A DNA stretch of 64,000 bases, taken from NCBI GenBank assembly GCA_036898135.1, contig CM072511.1, forward strand, positions 44,894,141 through 44,958,140, read 5' to 3'. The notes beneath the pieces were generated by a model. The model saw only the letters and a program-made list of their open reading frames with translations, was not told the origin of the DNA and did no database searches. The stretch is from Oncomelania hupensis. Its lineage: Eukaryota; Mollusca; Gastropoda; Littorinimorpha; Pomatiopsidae. The position numbers and the translations under genes are program-made. Below are positions 24,780 to 37,169 of this stretch, piece after piece (the stretch's first letter is position 1; each line of letters opens with the position of its first letter).

Positions 24780-25200
24780 TACACGGCGCGGCCTAGAGTA
24801 TCTATCAAAGTGCGGGCGCGTGTGTTCGGCACACGGACACAATCCAGAATTTGAGAGTGTTGACTTCAGAAACGGAAGTTCACAACTCCGCTAAGATAAT
24901 AATTCGGTTCGCCGCCGTTTCCTTGTCACCTCGGACCCAAACGAAGGCCACTGAAGCCAAGGGCTCGATTGTTTCGCGGGACATCTTCGCTAATGAGACA
25001 AAGACAGTGATTGGTTCGTGCGACACCTCGGTGATGGGGGCGGGGAAGGGGTTGGGGGTTGGGGTGGCTGTAAGTGGAGAGGCGCAACAAGTCCAATTTC
25101 CCCTCGCATCACGTGTCCAGACATTGACCTCAGCTTCCGCTTTTCCCAGTATCGCGCTGGTTCCACTCATCTTCGGTCTTGAGTTTCTTTTTTAGCGAAC
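24780..25200. promoter_or_regulatory. GC/CpG-rich segment with GC box and G-quadruplex-type run
   Basis: The segment has many CpGs compared with the AT-rich flanks. It contains a GC box, GGGGCGGGG, at about 25036-25045 inside a run of five G-tracts (25036-25064). Also present are an inverted CCAAT box (ATTGG at about 25010), CACGTG at about 25110 and a strong donor-like GTAAGT at 25070. These are promoter-like features, but no transcript start or coding exon can be proven. It could be an alternative upstream promoter or first exon of the mex3 gene on the + strand, or unrelated. Confidence 0.35.
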
Positions 25201-26290
25201 CTAGCCCATTTCTATTATGCCATAGCTTTGACATGCCGATAGATTACTTTCTGAACTACTCGAATTTACTTATTGGCTGAAATGTTTAAAAATAAAAGGA
25301 AGTACCTGTACCTTTACTTATATTTCCTGCTCTTATTTTAAACACTGAAGGACGTGCAGGTCCGCGGGGCGGTCGGACTAGCTGCCTTTCAGTGGAGTTA
25401 CCGGGCATCACACCTCGGCCCTCTTTGGGAAGATTTGAGAGAGGATGGTCTTAATGGCCGGCAATTGTGGAGCGGGCTGACGGCCTGTAATTGTAATGGC
25501 CGGAGTGGTTGGTGTTTGCTTAAAATCCAGACACAAGGAAACGGTTATTGGCGCCAAGGGTTTTCATCGGTTACCTCTTCGTCTTTTTTCTGATGCTAGG
25601 AGGTTTAGTTCAGTTAGTGCTGCTGTTATTATCTATTATTATGTATTTCTTAGAAGGTGGCTTTTTTGTTTAATAATGTTTAATGTTTTCAAGATGGTAG
25701 TTGTAGTAGTCCTTAATGATTCGTTTTCATGATAAATCCCGTTTAATAACGGTGGGTGCGTTAGTAACTTGATTGATCGCTTTATCGACAGAATATTGTG
25801 TGATAAAGAGCTACATTGTTTTCAAAAAATTAACACATCATTTATGTCCCTGGTATTGTAGTACCATGTTAAATTCGGATTTAGTTAGTCATCGTTTAAA
25901 GGATCCATGGTTGTGAGATGAATGATGCTGCGCTGTCACGACCATTATTTCCGAAAAAGGTAGTGGCGATCAAACTTTCATGAGCACGAGTGGAAATAAA
26001 ATTTGACCGTTTTTATCTTTTTTTTTTCTCTGGAAGACTTTATATTAAGGGGGAGAGGGGTAATTTGAGGATGCTGGATTGGGGCCGTTGATGGCAGAAG
26101 GCGATTTTTGTTTGTTACATGATGAGCTCATTGATAGTGTTATTAAGATGAAGTAGCTGCATTATTTTCTTGTTGCGTGTGTTTCTTTTACTGGTCATAA
26201 TTTCATCATTATTTTTGTTGCTTTTAATGTATTGGTATTTGTTTTTCCTTGAGGATGAGAGCTTTGCCTTCTTCTTTCTGCGGATAGTGA
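25201..26290. other. unannotated stretch
   Basis: 25354-25593 is GC-richer and open on the + strand (79 codons) without a recognised domain. The rest is AT-rich. Confidence 0.4.
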
Positions 26291-26299
26291 TTGTTGTTG

Positions 26300-26365
26300 G
26301 TGTTGTTGTTGTTGTTGTTCTTCTTCTTCTTCTTCTTCTACTACTCCTCCTCCTCCTCCTCTTAC
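26300..26365. repeat. short (GTT)n(CTT)n(CTC)n microsatellite
   Basis: Compound triplet run. Confidence 0.85.
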
Positions 26366-26439
26366 GTCTGTTGCAGCATGTTGTTCGTTATGACTACTGA
26401 TAACATATCACGGTTGTATCTGTAGATCTATGAGAATGT

Positions 26440-26580
26440 TAACTGCGCCCAAAGACTGCAAGTTGGCGCCTCGGGCGGCTTGAGTTAGATGCTGTATCGG
26501 CCAGCGCCTTGAGTCGCCAAGTACGGCAAAATATGTGCGCTATACAAAATCCTTAATAATAATAAAAAAAATAATAAAAT
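26440..26580 (+). mobile_element. SINE-like 3' half with A/T-rich tail
   Basis: 'gcgccttgagtcgcc' and 'tatgtgcgctatacaaa' are followed by AATAATAAT and A-runs. This is the layout of many invertebrate SINE or MITE tails, in which a GCGC(T)TTGAG block, a GCGCTATA block and a TAA-rich end follow one another. The tRNA-like 5' half is not recognisable here. Compare 45576-45740. Confidence 0.45.
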
Positions 26581-26879
26581 AACTGAACGGAGTAACAGTC
26601 TGAATTATTTTGTTTTGTTTCACTGACAAGCTCAGCACCGACACATTGGATGACATCATTATTAACCAGTGGAGTCAACTTCAAATGAAGTGGTAGAAGG
26701 GATTCCTTGGTTATCTATCGCCTTACTTGCGCGGAATATCCGGTGACTATAGCTCAGTTCCCTCTTCACAAAGCTACTGTGCTGCCTTCGTCGACACTGA
26801 ATCTCCAACATGATTGTCTTGCATTAGATCGCTAGATGAGCTTGGTAGTCGCTCTTTGAGTCAGCGGTAATCCATCCGT

Positions 26880-26965
26880 CACCCTTCTCCTCCTCCTCTT
26901 CCTCCTTCTTCTTCTCTCTCTCTCGCTCCCTCCCTCTCTCTTTTTCTCTCTTTCTCTCTCTCTCG
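26880..26965. repeat. pyrimidine-rich CTC/CTT/CT tract
   Basis: Impure microsatellite. Confidence 0.8.
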
Positions 26966-27284
26966 GGTAGGATCGATAGTTGCTTAATTCGCGACGTGAC
27001 ACATGCGAAGGACGATGGATGCCTGCTACCTCTCCAACAGCAGCAGTGTTGGTTTAGGACAACGCCGGGGGAATGGAACGTTAAAACTGTTTTCTCTCTA
27101 CCTCCGTGTGGAGGGTTGAAATCGGGGGGTGCGAAATAGTTTGAGTAAAGAAGATGAATTAACAGAAGAGATGTATGGAGGAGGAGGAACCCCAATACAT
27201 TTTTTTATTTTTCTTCTTCTTACTTTCTTTCTCTCTTTCTTTCTTTTTTTCATATTTCTTTCTTCATTCCCTCCATCCTTCTTC

Positions 27285-27629
27285 TTCTTCTTCTTCTTCT
27301 TCTTCTTCTTCTTCTTCTTCTTCATCTTCTTTTCTGCTCCTGCTGCTGCTTCTGCTTCTTTGACTTTGTATGTATAAGGGTGGGTGGTCGGAGTGAGACA
27401 TAGAGTTGGAAGGTTAACCTGGGATCTTCTTTTTCTTCTTCTTCTTCTTCTTCTTCTTCTTCTTCTTCTTTTTCTTCTTTTTCTTCTTCTTTTCTTCTTC
27501 TTCTTCTTCTTTTCTTCTTCTTCTTCTTCTTCTTCTTCTTCTTCTTCTTCTTCTTCTTCTTCTTCTTCTTCTTCTTCTTCTTCTTCTTCTTCTTCTTTTT
27601 CTTCTTCTTCTTCTTCTTCTTCTTCTTCT
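27285..27629. repeat. two long (CTT)n arrays
   Basis: CTT units at 27282-27330 and, after about 100 bp, an array at 27428-27629 (about 65 units with a few CTTTT interruptions). Long open frames here encode only poly-Glu/Lys/Arg (-) or poly-Ser/Phe/Leu (+) and are not genes. Confidence 0.95.
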
Positions 27630-28980
27630 AGGATGTGGTAGAAAGTCACAGGCAGTCTTTGAAGAAGAAGGGTACGTTTGAACAGAATTTACGAAGTTAC
27701 GAAGTTTGGCGAAGCGAGAACGGAATAGGTGAGATTAAGTATTATTGGTGAGATGTATATAATAAGGCTCAGCAGAATGGACGTAGTGGTAATAGTTTGC
27801 GGAGAGGAGATGGAAAGGAGGGGGCAGAGAGACAACGGAGTTTGTTGGCTTGAAAAATGACGATAGAAATTGTAATCTAACTGAAGCAATGACTAACCGA
27901 ATGCCGCTGTTGCTTCCAGTTGTGTTTACAAGCTGCGGCCGATTGTGACGAGTTGATTTTGAGAAAACAGTGAAGGAGGTTTATTGAAGGAAACACTGAC
28001 ATAATTGGACACGTTGCTTGCAGGAAAGGGAGAAACCCTGTGTGCCGAGGTCTAAGAAGGGGAGAGTACTCGTTCCTATTTCTAAGAAGGGAGAAAACCC
28101 GGTGAAGGGATGTCGACTGCCTGAGCTTGTTGCTTCTGCCGTTTTCAAATTAAATTTTCTCCAAGGACAAGGGGTTACCAGCTCTGCCAGAAATCTGCGG
28201 CCGATCAGTATCATTCCGAGACGAAGACGTCTTCGGCTTTAGTTTAAATCTTAGGTCCCCGATTTCCAGTTCATGCACACGTGCATGTATAACAGAACTT
28301 AACCTGACGTTTCGCTGCTACAGTATTTTTTTTCTTCAGATGTCAGGTTGTTTTTTTTTAAATTCCCATCTTTGTAAGTATTGAAGAGTGTTCTGCATAA
28401 ACATGTTCTAGTTTGTTACATTTCGCTGTTTATTGTAAGCTTTTTGTGTAATGTCTTTGTGCAATGCATTGCTTTCGGTGTGTAATTCGACCGCCATGCA
28501 ATGATGAAAAGATGGACAAACTGTTTGAGACTAGCATTACTGTAGTTTCATCCCTATTCTGAAATTACTTTCAGTAGAAGAAGCGATTGGGGTTTGGAGA
28601 GGGAGGGGATTACATTAGAAATGGAGTGCAGCGCGGTTTAAAGTTTTAACGGGTGTGATGATGACAGTGGGAAAGGGGAGAGAATCAATAAGCGGACGTA
28701 GAAGTATTTCTCTGGCTATACATTATAGGGAGAGGCGGAAAAAGTTGGACAGCGTTGTCGCTTAGAATTGATGAAAATTTAGTCGTTTTTAGAGAAGAAG
28801 ATCAGACGGGGTTATGGAAATAAAACGGTGGACGGAAGAGCCTGGGAAGCCGGGAAGAGAAATACAATTCGCAGATCGTCTGAAAGGTGTGGTCGTTCTG
28901 CGGTTGTTTTAAAACTAGATCGTGCTGTTTTGTGTGGTGCTCTTGACGGCTGCAAACAGACTATTTCCCTCCATCTCCTC
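27630..28980. other. unannotated stretch
   Basis: No gene is recognised. 28040-28110 contains two imperfect copies of 'tctaagaagggga' about 37 bp apart. Confidence 0.4.
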
Positions 28981-29007
28981 CTCCTTCTTCCTTTTGTTCT
29001 TCTTCTT

Positions 29008-29115
29008 CCTTTTGTTCTTCTTCTTCTTCTTCTTCTTCTTCTTCTTCTTCTTCTTCTTCTTCTTCTTCTTCTTCTTCTTCTTCTTCTTCTTCTTCTTCTT
29101 CTTCTTCTTCTTCTT
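29008..29115. repeat. (CTT)n microsatellite
   Basis: About 34 units. Confidence 0.95.
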
Positions 29116-29510
29116 GAACAATCAGAAGTAATTCCTCCACTCTTGTGTTTCAGCCACTACATTTGTTTCGGGTCTTTCTCTTTCTCCTGCATTGCTTATT
29201 CTCTCCTTAGTGTGCGGTAGCTAATATGTGAAGGAAGGGAATCAAACTCAGAACCATCTCTGACAGCTCTAAATCCCCTGATGTTCGATGCCAGACGCAG
29301 CTTTCTCGTGCGTAATTATGGCAAGAATTGATATCCTCCTACATACTATTCACCTTCGATCTGGAGGAGGAGGTAGTGAGTAGAAAGAAGAAGACGAAGA
29401 AAACAAGGACAGCAGGATTAATATTATCGTACATAGGTTACTACTAGTCTGGCTCAATCTTTCTCCTTCTCTTCCTCCTCCTCATCCTTCTTCTGCATCT
29501 TCTTCTTCTT

Positions 29511-29896
29511 CTTCTTGAAAACTCTCCCAAAACTCCTCATTTGTGTATGGGGTCTGTTGGGTCAGCTTGGGAATATTGGACGCTTTCTGCCAAATGGTCC
29601 TAAGGGTTTTCTATGGTATTATTATTTAGCAACTTAGGTATTTTATATGTATTGTTAATATTTTATAATGATGTTTATATTCTATTTTGTTTTTGTAATC
29701 GAGGGTTTGATAAATCCACGTCAGCATGGAATGCCTTTATTGTAAAGTAACCGGCTGTTGGAGAGCCTTCAGTGTTGCCATTAGGGTTGTTTCAGCAGAT
29801 CTTTTATACGGATCGGGGTGAGTCCTCTTTTAAGCAAGTTGTGGTCCTGATTCGGCTCTTTGCAGTCCGCTGGACCATATAAACAATGACTCACTA
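29511..29896 (+). repeat. interspersed repeat family D, copy 1
   Basis: This roughly 385-bp unit shares long blocks with 44230-44600, 47540-47935 and 48010-48430. The blocks include 'cagcttgggaatattggacg', 'ttataatgatgtttatatt', 'gggttgtttcagcagatctt' and 'gcagtccgctggacc'. This copy ends directly at a (CTT)n array (29897-29961). No coding capacity is visible. It behaves like a SINE or like the 3' UTR of a LINE whose coding part is absent. I do not recognise the family. Confidence 0.75.
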
Positions 29897-29961
29897 TCTT
29901 CTTCTTCTTCTTCTTCTTCTTCTTCTTCTTCTTCTTCTTCTTCTTCTTCTTCTTCTTCTTC
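29897..29961. repeat. (CTT)n microsatellite at the 3' end of family D copy 1
   Basis: About 21 units directly abut the family D terminus. Confidence 0.95.
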
Positions 29962-30479
29962 GTCCCTGCTTTCTTGGTCGTGTGTTAACCGCGATAGTTA
30001 TTAACAGAGGGCAAGAAAAGACTATAAACCAATGAAGAGAAGAATATCAAGACAACAATAGGAGCAAGAGGATCAATATCGTACATATACTATTTATATT
30101 CGATCTTACATCATCATCCTTCACCCCCCTCATTATTCTCCTCCATTCCTCCTCTTCTCTTGTCACTATTGTAATTGCTCAATTTGAGATGAAAGAAAAG
30201 AAGTTGTACTCTATTGTACCTTGTACCGCAAAACCGTTATTTCTAAAGGATTGAAGGAGAGAGAAGAGGAAGAAAATGATAAAAGAACTGATATCCCGTT
30301 TCATATTTACATCCACACTCAATCTTTAAATCCTCTTCTTTCTCCTCTTTTCTTTCTCCTCTTTTCTTTCTATGCAGGATGCTGGTGCTTGTCATTACCG
30401 TGATGTGAGGTTTGACGGACAGTAAGTTGAGAACAAAAGGGCAGAAACGAAGGCAAAGAGTTGGAAGATGGAATAATTT

Positions 30480-31017
<538 letters not shown>

Positions 31018-31105
<88 letters not shown>
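31018..31105. repeat. (CT)n microsatellite
   Basis: About 43 units. Confidence 0.95.
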
Positions 31106-31109
<4 letters not shown>

Positions 31110-31400
31110 ATTCCACTTTGTGGAATAACTTTTATGAAGATCTCCAACATCTAAATTTACATTTAGAACACATCTCCTAAAACACATTAAAAATTAAATA
31201 CACATTAATTGTTAATGTCGTGGATTAATATCAACAACATTAATTTGATTTGGATTGTTTGAAAATGATTTTATCTAATGATGACTTTTTTGTGTTATTG
31301 TTCCATGATGTGAATGTTATAATCTTGAGTTGTATTTTATAGTTATTGTTAAAGCCCCAAGTGTAAGATGTAAAAAAAAGCGCATCCAGCGCTTTCTCTT
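31106..31400 (+). mobile_element. LINE 3'-end fragment (weak)
   Basis: Directly after the CT array the + strand reads [13 protein letters not shown], the 'LWN.LP.DLQ' block found at the C-terminus of CR1/L2-type LINE polyproteins. A stop codon and AT-rich sequence follow. A small perfect hairpin AAGCGC-ATCCA-GCGCTT lies at about 31378-31394. The call rests on one short motif. Confidence 0.4.
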
Positions 31401-31591
31401 TTACCCTTGCAAAAAAAGTTATCTTATCTCATCTTATTTTATCTCAGTGAATGTATATAAAAGACTGCACAATTGGTGCAAGAAGCATTCAAGCTTAGCA
31501 TGTACTTTACTGTGCTGCTGATTTTGAATAGTTAATATTTTCATGTATCGTATTTTGTGTACAGTAGACAATTGCTTTGATTGAGTAGACA

Positions 31592-32080
31592 ATGCCTGTG
31601 TTAAAGATCGGTCACCTGAACATTGCCAGCCTGAACGTTAAAGTGTCAGATCTATCAGTGTTTTTGCGGAATACCGATCCAAAATTTCATCTCTATGGCA
31701 TTACAGATTCGCGGCTTAGTTCTAAAATAGTGACTCTTTAATAAGTGTTTCAGACTATATTATTATTGATGCCCAGATTTACGGTTAAACTGGTGTTGCA
31801 GTTTACATTCATACATCCATTTATCCTTTCACCGTAAGAAAGCAAGACTTTGAACACGTAAATATTGAATGTGTTTGGCTAGAGCTGAAGCATGCAGCCA
31901 CAACCTCGCCTGTGTTTGCGTGTATCCTGTGCAGCAATCCAGCTGTCACTGCTGACTGGTTAGATTACTTTTTAGACATGATTGACCATATTTATAAATC
32001 TAAACCTAATGCTTATGTACTCATTCTAGACGTTAGATGGGACTGCCTAATATCGTGTTTTGGTCTTAGTCGGTTATACG
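31592..32080 (+). pseudogene. LINE endonuclease (APE) domain relic
   Basis: The reading begins with the 'LNIASLN' motif typical of the start of LINE apurinic/apyrimidinic-like endonucleases, which nick target DNA. It continues with VAVYIHTSI and VNIECVWLELK, equivalent to the 'GVA.Y' and 'E..W.E' blocks. In-frame stops near 31739 and 31786 break it. The last readable block, ADWLDYFLDMIDHI, is followed by decayed sequence. Confidence 0.65.
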
Positions 32081-33103
32081 CCGACTAGGGTAAACTCATC
32101 AACATAATCTTTAATCAACCACATTTACACCAACGCATCGGCAACAATTGATCGTGCTTCCATTTCTTCTATGAGCATAAGTGACCATTCCCCCAAAATA
32201 CTGCACAACATTTACTAAACTGCCCAAATCAAGCATTAAAGGTCATGCTCCTATTACATATCGGTCCTTTAAACACTTTGATTGTGGAGCTTTTCTGAGC
32301 GATCTATATGATGCATCAATTGGTGATGTATACAATTATAATGACCCTCATGTTGCTCTGGAGTGTTGGTGTTATTTATCTATCAATAGTCAATAAGCAT
32401 GGGCCAATAAAAAGAAAAGAGTAAAACATTCTAAACTCCAGTCTTGGCTGATTCCAGAAATCATAGCTGCAATGTTACAGCGAGACATACTTAAATATGC
32501 TAAATAATTTTAAGAGTACCAAAAAAATCGTAATAAAATAAAAACAAATGGTGCGTGACTCCAAAAAAATTGCTTTAATAAACTAATAAAACATAAAAGA
32601 GACATTTCTCAATTTTGGCAGGCAATTTTATTAAAGGCTCATCTTTAAAATAATGATCATGAAATTCCATCCAATTTATTGACTGATGACTTCAACAGTT
32701 CATTTCCTTTTCGTCGCTATTTCGGATTCCTTAAAAATACACAATGAGCTTGCTGTAATAGTCTTACACAATTTTGTAAGAAAAGAACAAGTAACTCTTT
32801 ACCCAATACCGCCCATTACTGTAAACGAAGTTACTAAATACATATCAAAACTTAAAAATAAGAAACCGGCAGGCCCAGATGAAATAAGTAATAAGATTTT
32901 TTAAAATTTATTTGCCCCATATTATTAATTCCCTTACATACATCTTCTATTTATGCATTACTAAACATGTATTTTCAACTACATGGAAACAAGCTAGTTA
33001 TTCCTCTTCCTAAATCAAAAGTTAGTTCTGATCTTAATTTCACTGCTGTCTACACTTTCAAAGATTCTAGAACGAATATATTCACACTTACCTAACAATA
33101 TAC

Positions 33104-33640
33104 ATGGATGATCTTGGTCTTTTTCATTATCTGCAATCTTGTTTCCGTAGCCACCATTCTTGCGCTACTGCCTTTGCTCTTTTAACTAACAAATGGATGT
33201 TCGCTATGAATAAATCTACTTTGTCAGGGGCTGTCTTTCTGGATCTTTTCAAAGCTTTTGACTTCGCTTATCACCGCATACTGCTTCAGAAACTTGAACT
33301 GTACTTCAATGGATCAGTTGCTTTAAACATTTTTCGTTCCTATCTTAATCAACGAAATCAATTTGTAAACATTCTTGGAATAAATTCCTCTGTAGGCCAT
33401 GTGATACATGGGATTCCTCAAGGATCTGTTCTAGGCCCTATCTTATTTTGTATTTATATTAATGATTACCATTACATCTATCAGATAATTCTGTTGAATG
33501 CCATATGTTAGCTGATGACACGACATTGCAAAATCAAGGGAAAAAACAACAGCAATCTCTAAAAGGTGCTCTTAACATTGTTGCTGACTGGTGCAGTTTA
33601 AACCATATGTCTCTGATTCCGACTAAATCAAACTAGTTAA
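33104..33640 (+). pseudogene. LINE reverse transcriptase domain relic
   Basis: The open frame 33104-33511 contains VFLDLFKAFDFAYH (RT block with the first catalytic Asp; the usual 'FSKAFDTVDH' form is altered) and IPQGSVLGPILF. The catalytic ADD block (LADDTTLQ) is readable at about 33508-33531 in another frame, so a frameshift separates it from the upstream RT. The domain would copy LINE RNA at the nicked target. This copy cannot be functional. Confidence 0.8.
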
Positions 33641-34529
33641 TAACAACTAGACAGCAGCATCAGCGGGCTCCGCTTTCCCTTGATTTAGTCGTGAAAGGAA
33701 AAAAAATATTGGACATGTTGAAAGTCATACACTTTAAGGCGTAATCGTAGACAACAAAATCAGTTGGCATCCACATATTGAAAGTCTTTGTAAAACTCTC
33801 TCAACAAAATTATTTTTGCTGTCTAAACTTCAATCTTTCATAACCGCAGATACAAATTTTTTTTATAATGCTCATATCAAACCTTACATTGATTTATGCT
33901 TCAACAATATGGAACGGCTGCAGTGATGCCTCGTTTAAAAATATTAATTCTTTTCATCGCAGAGCTGCAAAATTAGTTATCCCCAATACTTCCATCACAA
34001 CTGATTAAAAATAGCTGGCATGCTCCCTCTTAACAATAAAGCCGATTTAATGTATAAAATACTGAACGATAATGCTCCTGCTTATTTAAAATCACTTTTT
34101 AGCAAATCGTCATCTCGTTATTCATCTTTCAGGCACAATTTAATATTTTCACAACCCCGCTTAGACATCGCTGTCATATTCGAGTCCAAGCCTGTGGAAT
34201 TCTTTACCACAAGAGGTCAAGGATAGTACATCATTAACATCGTTTAAAACTATACACCACAAATGTCTACTCTCCCTTTGCTCCAAATGTTTAAGATTAT
34301 ATACTTTTGTTCTTTCCTTCCGTGGGACAATTTACGTTTTTGAGAATGTGTGAATTTGCGTGCGTGTGTGTGGTAGGGAGATGGAAAGTTGGCTTGGGGG
34401 AAGAAGGAAATAAGGGAGTAGTATGTGTATTTAGGTATTTAGTTTCAAATTGATTTTATATTACTTCTTGTGTTCTTAATTGTTTATTAAGTACTAGCTA
34501 TAAGACAGGTTCATATGACCTAATGCTAA

Positions 34530-34531
<2 letters not shown>

Positions 34532-34590
<59 letters not shown>
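34532..34590. repeat. (CT)n microsatellite at the LINE 3' end
   Basis: About 29 units directly after the LINE terminal phrase. Confidence 0.95.
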
Positions 34591-34591
<1 letters not shown>

Positions 34592-37090
34592 TACGCGTTG
34601 GAACCTTTCATTGAATTTTGAAACTTTAATGTTAATTGAAACGTCGTTCGCATCCCTTTTAGTTTCCTTCTTCTCTCGGCTGCATTTTGAACTATAATAT
34701 TCTTATTACCAGTTTTCAACAACGTTGAGCCAATTTCTTTCCAGGAAAGCACCGTGATCTTTACCTTTACCTATAAAATGATGTACGTTGCTGTAGTCAT
34801 CAAATTATCATTCGTTGTAAACAAAATTATAGTGTATACATCAGTCATTCATGCTCGGACTACTGTGTTACTAACGAATGTCCAACTAGTGCTGTCTTAG
34901 TTGTCAGACAACTATCGCGTCAGCATGTTACTTTTCAAGAATTTAGGGTTTTATTTATGTCTCGACTCATTTTTTTCCAGCGGTTTCCCTTCCTTCCCCT
35001 CCCGCTCCCCCCCCCCACACATTTTTCACCATCACCCCACCCCTATCCCAAATTATTTTGTTCTGTGAAGGCTTGGAAGAGAATGGCATTGTGTTAACGC
35101 TAATGAATGTTGTCTTGCTATTAATTATTTTTCTCTTGGCCTCCACTTCGTAAGTTTGTTGTCTGTTTTCTTTTGTGTGATGTTGGTTGCGAAGTGTTCA
35201 TTGTTCCCTCCCAGGGGTGCGTTTTGCCATGTCTGGTTTCACTTGGTTCTTGTAACTTTTCTTTAATCTTTAATTTAACTTGAATAACCTCAGTTTAAAA
35301 GTAATATGGATGTACTTTCAGCCTCGGAAAACACGGTTCAGGCTCTAAATCACCCGATGGATTTTACTCCTATCAGTTACACTGAAAATGAACTAGCCAC
35401 GCTAACCAATGATTATGTTACAATGCTTGTTGTCGCACGGTGGAGGGAGAGGGACAGTTGACGTCTTGGCAGGCGCGCCGAATATCACACCACTGACCAA
35501 GTTGTTTCGTATTGGCTCGTTTGCACCTACGGTCAGTGTCATGTGCCTGGGACACTCTGGATGTGTCATTGTTGTTGTTTTCTTTTTACTACTACATGAG
35601 TTTCCACGATTAAGCTAAGTAAAGTATTTAACTCCGTCTCTCAAGTTAGCCACCAGTCCATCTTGTGACACAAAAATTTAAGGCGGGATGCCATTCAAGT
35701 AAATGTCGCAGGAAACCTTTTTGATTCCAGTCCAAAAGAACACAAGCCTATAATAAAAGAAGGGGAATTGAAGGATGATTCTTGTTTGTAGATTTCTCTC
35801 GGTTTGTCCGCAGTCTTCAATAGGATGAGCACGTTCGTGCTGAGGCTGCCCAAATATAATGTTAAAACAACAACAACATAATGTCTAGAAATTAGGTACC
35901 CCCATTAAGACAGTCGAAAAATTCAGGTGACTACGCCCAAAACTTCATGGGAGGATTGTTGTGCAATGAACTTTGGGAATTACACGTATGTGTGCACAAT
36001 TGGAAATGTTCTACCTACTCAGACTCAAGTTGAAGAATTCAAGAAGCCATGAAACTGGTGCTATGCCTGTATAGTTCGAGCACAAGCTTTGGAAAACAGA
36101 AAGGCATAGGGAGTTTATGTTTGCAGACCAAGTCAGGCTTTCATTTTACGACAATAAAGATGCGTTCCATTGCTTAGCATTATATTTTTTTTATTTTATT
36201 GCCTCTTTTCCCCATTGCTCTACATTGTATTGTATTGCTTTGGATTACATTGCATTGTATTGAATTGTATTGTTGTACTGTATTACATTGTATTATAGCG
36301 TATTGCAAGTTTCAGCGGTCACTGCTACTTTTGTGTTTGTGGGTGAGCTGGTCTGTCCAGCTTCTCATTAATCCACTTGGCTTGACCCCCTGACCCCGTT
36401 TCGTGTCACAACAGTTGATTTAGAGCCAGGCGACTTGGGATAATTAGTTTCCGCTCACGTGTATCATTTTCCCTGTGTGTTTGTTGGAGAGAGGAATGCG
36501 ATTTCGGATGGAGTAAATCTTCGGAGGACCATGTCGTAACTATTTTGAGAAAAAGAAAACAAAAAACCCCTAGGAGTTTGAAAATATTAAACCGAATTTT
36601 GTTATTGTAGTTGTGGTTTTTGACACTTAATTGTCCCTACTGATCGGGAAATAATTTAATACAATAAATCTAGCGCTTTGAAAATTCCATCCCCCATGAT
36701 CCCACAAGTTATGATGGGGGTGACGGGGTCGGAGAGGTAGGAACGGTGCTTAACGTCATCATAAATAAATAAATAAAATAAAATGCGTAGGGTAAGCTTT
36801 TCATGGTATAGCTTTTCTTTATATAACAGGACTTCACAGATTTGGAGAATTCCTTTGAAATCGTTCTGTGTTCTGGGTTTTCGAGAGATCGTGGCTCATG
36901 ATGAATGCTTTCGCGAACTTCATCACACCTTCGGGTAATTAATCAAACTTGTCTCTCCAACCTCCACTGTCTCCTCCCTCACCCCTTCCGTTGGCCTAAT
37001 CCTATTTATCCCAGCCTCCCCCTTCACACCCACCCCCTCTTTCTCCCTTCTTCTTCTTTGTACTTTTTCCGTCGTTGTTAGGACAGATCC
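34591..37090. other. unannotated stretch
   Basis: 2.5 kb without a recognised gene. 36215-36300 is a degenerate ATTGT/TATTG pentanucleotide tract. 36660-36790 ends in (AAAT)n and could be a retroelement tail, but no body is recognised. Confidence 0.4.
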
Positions 37091-37165
37091 TAAAACCTTT
37101 ATCCTATTAAAAGATCCAACTCTCTCTGTCTCTGTCTGTCTGTCAGTCAGTCTGTCTCTCTCTCC
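37088..37165 (+). mobile_element. possible LINE 3' terminus with CT/GTCT microsatellite
   Basis: 'ggacagatcctaaaacctt' is followed by 'tatcctattaaaagatccaa' and then CTCTCTGTCT repeats. The phrase 'ttatcctattaaa' plus an attached CT-rich microsatellite resembles the LINE terminus at 3247-3349. The match is short. Confidence 0.35.
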
Positions 37166-37169
37166 GCTT

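Larger units (their letters stand above)
31592..34531 (+). mobile_element. CR1/L2-like LINE, nearly full length but broken
   Basis: This is a non-LTR retrotransposon relic with domains in the expected order. An AP-type endonuclease region starts at 31592 (KIGHLNIASLNVK) and runs to about 32080 with stops. A linker with KNKKPAGPDEI lies at 32854-32890. The reverse transcriptase is at about 33104-33640, and a C-terminal tail at 34020-34226 reads KADLMYKILN and PAYLKSLF. A 3' UTR ends at 34531 against a CT microsatellite. Many stops and frameshifts make it non-functional. The domain set fits the CR1/L2 group, but I could not place it in a clade. Copies of its 3' end lie at 2715-3270 (+) and 4598-4700 (-). 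Confidence 0.8.

Noticed and set aside
27098..27649. Long minus-strand frame of Glu/Lys/Arg runs, and similar frames at 6.1, 20.4 and 29 kb
   Set aside because: They are translations of CTT/GAA microsatellites and have no complex domain.
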